Shown piece after piece: positions 1 to 5,098 of a DNA stretch of 5,098 nt (positions are counted from its first letter, which is position 1; every line of letters starts with the position of its first letter). Below the pieces are notes generated by a model. The model saw only the letters and a program-made list of their open reading frames with translations. It was not told the origin of the DNA and searched no databases. A program made the translations under genes and the position numbers. Where the stretch lies: assembly GCA_019115725.1 (NCBI GenBank), contig DXCY01000149.1, forward strand, positions 1 to 5,098, given 5' to 3'. The DNA comes from Candidatus Luteimonas excrementigallinarum (GTDB taxonomy: Bacteria; Pseudomonadota; Gammaproteobacteria; Xanthomonadales; Xanthomonadaceae).

Positions 1-32
1 GCATCGGCTACCATCGGCGCTTTGCAGAACCC

Positions 33-37
33 GGAGG
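33..37 (+). promoter_or_regulatory. Ribosome binding site that fixes the S9 peptidase start
   Basis: GGAGG lies five bases before the ATG at 43, a near-perfect Shine-Dalgarno match. It favours that ATG over the in-frame TTG at 22, which would add seven residues (xQNPEEF), lacks such a site and would place acidic residues in front of the signal peptide. The rest of 1-42 holds a direct repeat of ATCGGC (3-8 and 13-18) and no -35/-10 pair that I can recognise, so the promoter probably lies outside the window. Confidence 0.85.
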
Positions 38-42
38 AGTTC

Positions 43-2112
43 ATGACGCTGCGAACCGCTTTGCTGCCCCTGTGCCTGCTGGCAGCCCTTCCTTCGCTGG
101 CCATGGCCGAGCGCGGTCTTGATGCCCGCGATCTGGTCACCATGCCGCGGGTGTCCTCGCCCACGCTTTCGCCCGACGGCGGCCGCCTGGTGTTTTCGCA
201 GCGTACGGTGGATTTCGAGGCCGACAGCGCGAGCTCGGCGCTGTACCTGCGCGATCTGCGCACCCGCGACCTGCGCCCGCCGCACCAGATCACGCCTGAA
301 GGCTGGAGCGTGTCGGCACCGGCGTTCTCGCCCGATGGCCAGACCCTGTATTTCCTCAGCGCCAAACATGGCAGCCAGCAGCTGTACGCGATGCCGGCCA
401 GCGGCGGCGAGCCGAGCCAGCTGACCGATTTCGCCATGGGCATCGGCACCTGGCAGCTGTCGCCGACCGGCGACCGGTTCGCCTTCAGCGTGGACGTGTT
501 CCCGGACTGCGGCGTGGACTTCGGCTGCACGAAGACGCGCCTGGATGAGCGCGAGGCAGGCAAGACCACCGGTGTGCTGTACGAGCAGCTCTTCGTGCGC
601 CACTGGGATACCTGGAAGGACGGCCGCCGCAACCAGCTGTTCTCGGCGCCGTTGCCGCAGGGCGATACCCTGGTGACGGAAGCGGTCTCGCTCAGCCATG
701 GGCTGGCGGGTGATATCCCGGCCAAGCCTTTCGGCGGCGCTTCCGATTACACCTGGTCGCCGGATGGCGCCACCCTGGTGGCCAGCGTCAAGACCATCGA
801 AGGATCGGAGCAGGCCTGGTCGACCGATTTCGACCTGTACCGCATCAACGCCGACGGCAGCGGCACCCCGGTGAACCTGACCCCGGACAACGCGGCCGTC
901 GATACCGGCCCCGTGTTCAGCCCGGACGGCAGCACCCTGTTTTACCGGGCGATGGCCCGCGCCGGTTTCGAGGCCGACCGCTACGCGTTGATGGCCCTGG
1001 ACCTGGCCACTGGCGAGCGCCGCGAGATCGCCCCGGACTGGGACCGTTCGCCCGGCAGCGTGGTGGTTTCCGCCGACGGCTCTTCGCTTTACGTCTCCGC
1101 CCAGGACACGGGCCAGTACCCGCTGTTCCAGGTGGATGTGGCCAGTGGCGAAGTGACTGAGCTGGTATCCGATGGCACGGTGACCTCGTTCACCCTGGCC
1201 GGCGACACCCTGGCCCTGAGCCGCAATTCCATGGGCACGGGCGACGTGGTGTACGTGGCCCGCCCGGATGGTTCGAGCCTGCGCCAGATCACCCCGAGCG
1301 CGACCGAGATGCTCGATGGCGTGGCCATGGGCGAGTACGAGCAGTTCTCGTTCCCCGGTGCCAACAACGCCACCGTATACGGCTGGGTGGTCAAGCCGGC
1401 CGGCTACGAGGAAGGGCGCAAGTACCCGGTCGCCTTCCTGATCCACGGCGGCCCGCAGGGCAGCTTCGGCAACGGCTGGAGCTACCGCTGGAACCCGCAG
1501 ACCTATGCCGGCGCCGGCTACGCGGTGGTGATGGTCGATTTCCACGGCTCCACCGGCTACGGCCAGGAGTTCACCGACGCGATCAGCGGCGACTGGGGCG
1601 ACAAGCCGCTGGTTGATCTGCAGAAGGGCTGGGAATACGCGCTGGGCGAATACGACTTCCTCGACGGTGACCGCGCCTGCGCGCTCGGTGCCAGCTACGG
1701 CGGCTACATGGTCAACTGGATCGCCAGCCAGTGGAACGAGCCGTGGAAGTGCCTGGTCAACCACAACGGCGTGTTCGACACCCGTTCGATGGGCCTGGTG
1801 ACCGAGGAGCTGTGGTTCACCGAGTGGGAGCACGGTGGCACGGTGTACGACAAGCCTGAGGCCTACGAGCGTTACAACCCGGCGCGTCACATCGGCGACT
1901 GGAAGGTGCCGATGCTGGTGGTGGCCGGGCAGAGGGACTACCGGGTACCGGTGGACCAGAGCCTGTCGGCTTTCACCGCGTTGCAGCGGCAGGGCATCGA
2001 ATCCCAGCTGCTGTACTTCCCGGATGAGAACCACTGGGTGCTCAAGCCCAACAACAGCGTGCTCTGGCACGAGACGGTGAAGGCCTGGCTGGACCGCTAC
2101 ACCGGCAACTGA
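43..2112 (+). CDS. Periplasmic S9 family serine peptidase (DPP5 / acylaminoacyl-peptidase-like)
   Basis: Exported prolyl-oligopeptidase-family peptidase of 689 residues. Residues 1-22 form a Sec signal peptide: Arg4, a Leu/Ala-rich core, and the cleavage site AMA|E after residue 22. There is no lipobox, so a soluble periplasmic protein is expected. Residues about 30-430 form a beta-propeller with repeated SPDG-type blade turns near residues 43, 96, 140, 239, 293 and 343. Residues about 440-689 form the alpha/beta-hydrolase domain, with an oxyanion-hole HGGP at 468-471, the nucleophile elbow GASYGGY with Ser551, then Asp632 (GQRDYRVP) and His664 (ENHW), so the triad is intact. The RHWDTWKDGRR block (about 186-196) and the length match dipeptidyl-peptidase 5-like S9C enzymes, which release dipeptides from peptide N-termini in the periplasm. 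The exact specificity (dipeptidyl versus acylaminoacyl or oligopeptidase) is inferred from resemblance. Cys156 and Cys161 in the propeller could form a disulfide. An intrinsic terminator follows 12 bases after the stop. Confidence 0.93.
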   Translation: MTLRTALLPLCLLAALPSLAMAERGLDARDLVTMPRVSSPTLSPDGGRLVFSQRTVDFEADSASSALYLRDLRTRDLRPPHQITPEGWSVSAPAFSPDGQTLYFLSAKHGSQQLYAMPASGGEPSQLTDFAMGIGTWQLSPTGDRFAFSVDVFPDCGVDFGCTKTRLDEREAGKTTGVLYEQLFVRHWDTWKDGRRNQLFSAPLPQGDTLVTEAVSLSHGLAGDIPAKPFGGASDYTWSPDGATLVASVKTIEGSEQAWSTDFDLYRINADGSGTPVNLTPDNAAVDTGPVFSPDGSTLFYRAMARAGFEADRYALMALDLATGERREIAPDWDRSPGSVVVSADGSSLYVSAQDTGQYPLFQVDVASGEVTELVSDGTVTSFTLAGDTLALSRNSMGTGDVVYVARPDGSSLRQITPSATEMLDGVAMGEYEQFSFPGANNATVYGWVVKPAGYEEGRKYPVAFLIHGGPQGSFGNGWSYRWNPQTYAGAGYAVVMVDFHGSTGYGQEFTDAISGDWGDKPLVDLQKGWEYALGEYDFLDGDRACALGASYGGYMVNWIASQWNEPWKCLVNHNGVFDTRSMGLVTEELWFTEWEHGGTVYDKPEAYERYNPARHIGDWKVPMLVVAGQRDYRVPVDQSLSAFTALQRQGIESQLLYFPDENHWVLKPNNSVLWHETVKAWLDRYTGN

Positions 2113-2124
2113 TCGTTCGACCCC

Positions 2125-2158
2125 GCCGCCCGGCATCCGTGCCGGGCGGCTTTCTGTC
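2125..2158 (+). terminator. Rho-independent terminator after the S9 peptidase
   Basis: A perfect 10-bp G/C-only stem (GCCGCCCGGC at 2125-2134, GCCGGGCGGC at 2141-2150) closes a 6-base loop and is followed by TTTCTGTCT. The T run exists only on the + side, so it acts on rightward transcription from the peptidase gene. It lies 12 bases after the peptidase stop and 23 bases before the next start codon, so the downstream gene depends on read-through or on a promoter of its own. The T tract is interrupted by C and G, so termination may be incomplete. Confidence 0.85.
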
Positions 2159-2166
2159 TGCTATCC

Positions 2167-2171
2167 GGGAG
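2167..2171 (+). promoter_or_regulatory. Ribosome binding site of the DUF819 gene
   Basis: GGGAG lies ten bases before the ATG at 2182. The spacing is slightly long but usable. I see no convincing promoter in the 23 bases between the upstream terminator and this start. Confidence 0.55.
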
Positions 2172-2181
2172 TTATTCGCCA

Positions 2182-3435
2182 ATGGCGATCGAGTCCGCTG
2201 CAAACACCGCGCTGATCACCAACGATATTGTTGTGTTCGGCCTGATCGCCGCCTCACTGGGCGGCATTTTTTATCTGGCCAGCGGTCCGACGCCGTTCTG
2301 GAAGAAGTTCTTCGCCTGGGTGCCGGCGCTGCTGCTGTGCTACTTCGTCCCGGCGATCTACAACACCGCCGGGCTGATCGACGGCGAGGCCAGCCAGTTG
2401 TACTACTTCGGCAGCCGGGTGCTGCTGCCGGCGGCACTGGTACTGCTGACTCTGTCGGTGGATCTGAAGGGCGTGCTCAAGCTGGGCCCGCGGCTGCTGT
2501 TCGTGTTCGTGGCGGGAACCCTGGGCATCGCGCTCGGCGCCATCGTGAGCTTCCAGCTGATGGAGTGGTTCTGGCCGGCCGCGGTGGCCGGTGATACCTG
2601 GCGCGGCATGGCGGCGCTGTCGGGCAGCTGGATTGGTGGCGGCGCCAACATGGTGGCCATCCGCGAGATCTACGAGGTCGATGCCACCCTGTTCGGACAG
2701 TTCGCGGTGGTCGACGTGGCCTTTGCCAGCCTGTGGCTGGCCACGCTGCTGTTCCTGGCCAACCGGGCGGCGCAGATTGATGCGCGCAGCGGCGCGGACA
2801 CCGCCGCCATTGACGAGATGCGCGACCGCATCGCCGCGTACGAGGCAGCCAATGCCCGCATTCCCACCCTGACCGACCTGATGGTGATCATCGGCGTGGG
2901 CTTCGGCATCGTGGCCCTGGCCCATGCGATCTCCAACCCGATTGCGGTCTGGTTCGCGGACAACGTGGCCTGGTCCAGCCGCTTCAGCCTGGACTCCAAC
3001 TTTGTCTGGATCGTGGTGCTCTCCACGCTCGGCGGCCTGGGGCTGAGCTTCACCCGCGTGCGCCAGCTGGAGAACGCCGGCGCCTCGCGCATCGGCACGG
3101 TGTGCCTGTATTTCCTGATCGCCTGCATCGGCATGCAGATGAACTTCCTCCGCCTGGCCGAACGTCCGGAGCTGCTGCTGATCGGCGGTATCTGGATGGC
3201 GGTGCACGTGCTGACCGTCTGGGCTGCGGCGCGGATGGTGAAGGCACCGCTGTTCTATGTCGCGGTGGGTTCGCAAGGCAACGTTGGTGCCGCTGCCTCG
3301 GCACCGGTGGTGGCGGGTGCATTCCATCCGACCCTGGCGCCGGTGGGCGTGCTGCTGGGTACCGTGGGCTACGCCACAGGCACCGTGATTGCCTACTTCA
3401 TCGGCCAGATCCTGCGCCTGATGGCCGGCCAGTAG
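2182..3435 (+). CDS. DUF819 (YjcL-like) family integral membrane protein
   Basis: A polytopic inner-membrane protein of 417 residues that fits the DUF819 family (YjcL of Bacillus subtilis is the namesake), whose function is not established. By eye about ten hydrophobic helices are visible, near residues 15-33, 43-60, 78-93, 103-126, 168-193, 230-250, 271-290, 304-320, 330-350 and 384-411. A charged cytoplasmic-looking loop at about 194-229 splits the protein into two halves. Each half carries a Gly/Ser/Asn-rich motif: SGSWIGGGANM (147-157) and GSQGNVGAAASAPV (363-376). Such paired motifs interrupt helices in two-fold pseudo-symmetric secondary transporters, so a transport role is plausible, but the substrate is unknown. 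The ATG at 2182 has a GGGAG site upstream and leads straight into the first helix. The gene follows the exported peptidase in tandem, separated by a terminator. Its 3' end converges on the DUF4105 gene with 18 bases between stop codons. Confidence 0.88.
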   Translation: MAIESAANTALITNDIVVFGLIAASLGGIFYLASGPTPFWKKFFAWVPALLLCYFVPAIYNTAGLIDGEASQLYYFGSRVLLPAALVLLTLSVDLKGVLKLGPRLLFVFVAGTLGIALGAIVSFQLMEWFWPAAVAGDTWRGMAALSGSWIGGGANMVAIREIYEVDATLFGQFAVVDVAFASLWLATLLFLANRAAQIDARSGADTAAIDEMRDRIAAYEAANARIPTLTDLMVIIGVGFGIVALAHAISNPIAVWFADNVAWSSRFSLDSNFVWIVVLSTLGGLGLSFTRVRQLENAGASRIGTVCLYFLIACIGMQMNFLRLAERPELLLIGGIWMAVHVLTVWAAARMVKAPLFYVAVGSQGNVGAAASAPVVAGAFHPTLAPVGVLLGTVGYATGTVIAYFIGQILRLMAGQ

Positions 3436-3453
3436 GCGCGCGCCGGCGCTCTC

Positions 3454-4692
3454 CTACGGCGGGGTAGGGCGGCGGGAGAGGGTGAGCCAGAAGGCGGCGT
3501 GGAGGGGCAGCAGCAGGCAGATCCACGGCATGTTGCGCTGGGGCAGCACCGGCATCCAGTTGAGGAACAGCGCCAGTACCCCGCACAGGGCAACCGCCGC
3601 CAGCACCCAGCCAAACAGCCGCCCCGCGGCCCGGCCCCGGGCGATGCGCCATGCGCCCGGCAGCAGCAGCAGGCACAGCGGGTTGAACAGCAGGATGTTG
3701 TAGTTGTTCCAGCCGAAACGGTGCTCGGTGCCGAACCAGATCAGCGCGATCAGCGCGCCCACTGCGGTGCACAGCGCCCAGAATGGCAGGGCGGCCGCCG
3801 CCAACCGTGCCGGCGATCGGCCGCCCGCCCACGTGATGAGCCCTGCTACCACCAGTCCCGCCAGCAGCCAGGGCCACCAGTGTCGCCGCGCTTCCGCTGG
3901 CTCCGGATCCAGGCGATGGGGCAGCAGCTCGACCTCCCCGATCACCAGCGGGCGGCCGTCCGGCAGGCGGGTGTCGCGCAGGGCTTCGGCCAGGCGCATC
4001 GGCACGAACGCCTCCTGCCAGCGCGAATTGGGCCGGTCGGCGGCCGGTCCCAGGCCCACGTCGAAGCCCAGCCACATCCACGGCGTGGGCGAGGCCAGGC
4101 GCACGGCATCGGCGCGGTAGGTGTTGCCGCGCGAGCGGCCCTGCAACTGGGTGGCGAGCAGACCGCCCAGCGCTTCATCCAGCGCATCGCGCACGCGGGT
4201 GGAGCAGTTGTCCAGGAAATAATCGTAGCGGTAGCGGGCGTTTTCCGGCCGCGCGTTTTCCTCGAGGCTGGCGGCCAGGGCGCGGGCCTGATCGGGGTCC
4301 AGATCCAGCCACTGGATTGATACGCCGCGGCCAACGTGGCGGTAGTAGGCCAGGTCCTGCGACAGCGGCAGCGCCGCCAGCATGTACTCCATGTGCCCGC
4401 GGATGAAGTTGGCGGTGAATCCCGGCTCGTCCAGGTCGAAGTAGCCGAAGTTGTACGAGATCGGCTCGCCGCGGGCGGGGTCGTCCACCACGATCGCGTT
4501 GTGGCCGAACCGCTCGAAGAAGATGTCCCCCGGCTGCATCGTCGCCACACCGATCCGCGGTGCAGCAATTGCCGCCGATGAAATCAGCAGGCACAGCAGC
4601 AGAAGTAACCACCCCGCAGGAGCGCGCGATGCGCGCGAACCGGCATCCGCGCGGCTTCGTGCGCATGGCGCATCCCTGCGGAGCGTGGTCAC
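3454..4692 (-). CDS. DUF4105 / Lnb-like membrane protein (putative lipoprotein N-acyltransferase-like)
   Basis: A 412-residue protein with a GTG start at 4692-4690. Residues 1-27 are an unusually long, Arg-rich n-region, and 28-43 are a Leu-rich signal segment ending in SSAAIA|A. Residues about 45-260 form a DUF4105 domain, expected in the periplasm. It contains ERFGHNAIVV with His64 and YDYFLDNCSTRVRDAL with Cys163, which together resemble a papain/NlpC-like His-Cys catalytic pair. Five C-terminal membrane helices follow, near 272-290, 296-319, 331-349, 356-378 and 387-406. The motif WNNYNILLFNPL (328-339) at the third of these is typical of the family. This order matches Lnb, the lipoprotein N-acyltransferase identified in Bacteroides, and Pfam now uses Lnb in naming this domain. 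The function here is inferred only. The start overlaps the corC stop codon as GTGA, implying translational coupling, and corC is the usual upstream neighbour of lnt in gammaproteobacteria. No alternative ATG exists before Met52, which lies beyond the signal segment. Confidence 0.88.
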   Translation of the reverse strand: MTTLRRDAPCARSRADAGSRASRAPAGWLLLLLCLLISSAAIAAPRIGVATMQPGDIFFERFGHNAIVVDDPARGEPISYNFGYFDLDEPGFTANFIRGHMEYMLAALPLSQDLAYYRHVGRGVSIQWLDLDPDQARALAASLEENARPENARYRYDYFLDNCSTRVRDALDEALGGLLATQLQGRSRGNTYRADAVRLASPTPWMWLGFDVGLGPAADRPNSRWQEAFVPMRLAEALRDTRLPDGRPLVIGEVELLPHRLDPEPAEARRHWWPWLLAGLVVAGLITWAGGRSPARLAAAALPFWALCTAVGALIALIWFGTEHRFGWNNYNILLFNPLCLLLLPGAWRIARGRAAGRLFGWVLAAVALCGVLALFLNWMPVLPQRNMPWICLLLPLHAAFWLTLSRRPTPP

Positions 4693-4701
4693 GCTTCTTC
4701 C
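4689..4701 (-). promoter_or_regulatory. corC stop / DUF4105 start overlap with ribosome binding site
   Basis: On the minus strand, GGAAG (4701-4697) precedes the GTG at 4692 by four bases. The GTG shares two bases with the TGA of corC (4691-4689), giving a GTGA junction. The Shine-Dalgarno-like site is moderate and sits inside the last corC codons. Termination of corC followed by re-initiation is the simplest reading, and it places both genes on one mRNA. Confidence 0.7.
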
Positions 4702-5098
4702 GTTTCGGGGTGGACGCTGACGTGCAGCGAGTGCAGCCGGCGCGAATCGGCCCGCGCCACGCGGAAGCCGAACCGGCCGAGGGTCAGCTCCTCGCCGGCC
4801 TCGGGCAGGTGCCCGATGGCGGCCGTCACCAGCCCGCCGATGGTGTCGTACTCGTCATCGCAGAAGTCCGACCCGAAGCGCGTGTTGAAGTCCTCGATCG
4901 GGGTCAGCGCATCCACCAGGTACTGGCCGTCGGCCTGGGCCGCGATCAGGGCGGTGGGATCCTCGGCCTCGTCGTACTCGTCGTCGATCTCGCCGACGAT
5001 TTCCTCCAGCACGTCCTCGATGGTGATCAGGCCGGCAACGCCGCCGTACTCGTCGATCACGATCGCCATGTGGTTGCGTGACTGGCGGAACTCGCGCA
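4689..5098 (-). CDS. corC: CorC/YbeX-type CBS-domain protein, 3' part (5' end outside window)
   Basis: The C-terminal 135 complete codons are present. The reading frame is open to the right edge, where REFRQSRNH precedes MAIVIDEYGG, so the methionine at 5069 is internal and not a start. Visible residues 1 to about 35 are the end of the second CBS domain (HMAIVIDEYGGVAGLITIED, then EEIVGEIDDEYDE), which in this family binds adenine nucleotides. Residues about 55-130 form the CorC_HlyC domain (LVDALTPIEDFNTRFG, DTIGGLVTAAIGHLPEAGE, VARADSRR, LHVSV). The tail resembles E. coli YbeX, the short cytoplasmic form without a DUF21 membrane domain, although the N-terminus cannot be seen. CorC has been linked to magnesium/cobalt homeostasis and YbeX to ribosome-related physiology. 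In E. coli the order is ybeZ-ybeY-ybeX-lnt, so ybeY probably lies just beyond the right edge. The downstream partner here is a DUF4105 gene rather than lnt. Confidence 0.92.
   Translation of the reverse strand, partial: REFRQSRNHMAIVIDEYGGVAGLITIEDVLEEIVGEIDDEYDEAEDPTALIAAQADGQYLVDALTPIEDFNTRFGSDFCDDEYDTIGGLVTAAIGHLPEAGEELTLGRFGFRVARADSRRLHSLHVSVHPETEEA

Noticed and set aside
22..42. Earlier TTG start for the S9 peptidase
   Set aside because: It would put an acidic seven-residue extension before the signal peptide, and the GGAGG site lies inside that extension, correctly spaced for the ATG at 43.
2254..3327. Open frame of 357 codons on the minus strand opposite the DUF819 gene
   Set aside because: The product is His/Gln/Arg-rich with no recognisable domain, it mirrors a clear membrane-protein gene, and long antisense frames are common in DNA this GC-rich.
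3436..3480. Terminator between the convergent DUF819 and DUF4105 genes
   Set aside because: The palindrome GCGCCGGCGC (3440-3449) has no loop or T tract, and CTCTCC/GGAGAG (3449-3454 with 3475-3480) is a weak stem with a 20-base loop. Neither is a convincing intrinsic terminator, so Rho-dependent ending or overlapping transcripts are possible.
3659..3680. CAG-type trinucleotide repeat
   Set aside because: It is a run of Leu codons (CTG on the minus strand) in a membrane helix of the DUF4105 protein, not a tandem repeat element.
3499..4320. Open frame of 273 codons on the plus strand opposite the DUF4105 gene
   Set aside because: The translation is low-complexity Gln/Arg/Pro/Gly without hydrophobic core or family resemblance; it is the antisense shadow of a well-supported gene.
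5067..5069. ATG as the start of the CorC gene
   Set aside because: The frame continues upstream with REFRQSRNH, which belongs to the conserved CBS-domain sequence of YbeX-type proteins, so this methionine is internal.
4560..5081. Plus-strand frame of 173 codons crossing the corC/DUF4105 junction
   Set aside because: It is antisense to two supported coding regions, and its Val/Asp/Gly-rich composition is what the complement of the CorC acidic stretch gives.

Overview
The window looks like chromosomal housekeeping DNA from a high-GC gammaproteobacterium of the Xanthomonadaceae/Lysobacteraceae group (Stenotrophomonas, Pseudoxanthomonas, Lysobacter or a relative). This rests on the uniformly G/C-biased third codon positions, the style of the periplasmic S9 peptidase, and a CorC/YbeX protein whose tail closely resembles the gammaproteobacterial type. 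The genus is an inference. Nothing mobile is visible: no insertion sequence, tRNA, CRISPR array or integrase.

Left half, + strand. A complete exported serine peptidase of family S9 (dipeptidyl-peptidase 5 / acylaminoacyl-peptidase type) starts at the ATG at 43 and ends at 2112. A strong intrinsic terminator (2125-2158) follows it. A ten-helix DUF819-family membrane protein (2182-3435) comes next. Peptidase and membrane protein lie in tandem, but the terminator suggests they are at least partly separate transcription units.

Right half, - strand. The 3' part of a corC/ybeX gene (CBS-domain protein) enters from the right edge. Its stop codon overlaps the GTG start of a DUF4105 / Lnb-like gene (4692-3454) in a GTGA overlap. 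The DUF4105 protein has a signal sequence, a periplasmic domain with a conserved-looking His/Cys pair, and five C-terminal membrane helices. Its 3' end converges on the DUF819 gene with only 18 bp between the stop codons.

The most interesting point is the corC-DUF4105 pair. In E. coli and many other gammaproteobacteria, ybeX/corC is followed directly by lnt, which encodes the apolipoprotein N-acyltransferase. Here that slot is held by a protein with the architecture of Lnb, the unrelated lipoprotein N-acyltransferase described in Bacteroides. Whether it performs that reaction here cannot be decided from sequence alone.

Coding density is very high. The only non-coding stretches are 1-42, 2113-2181 and 3436-3453, so no gap approaches 300 bases.
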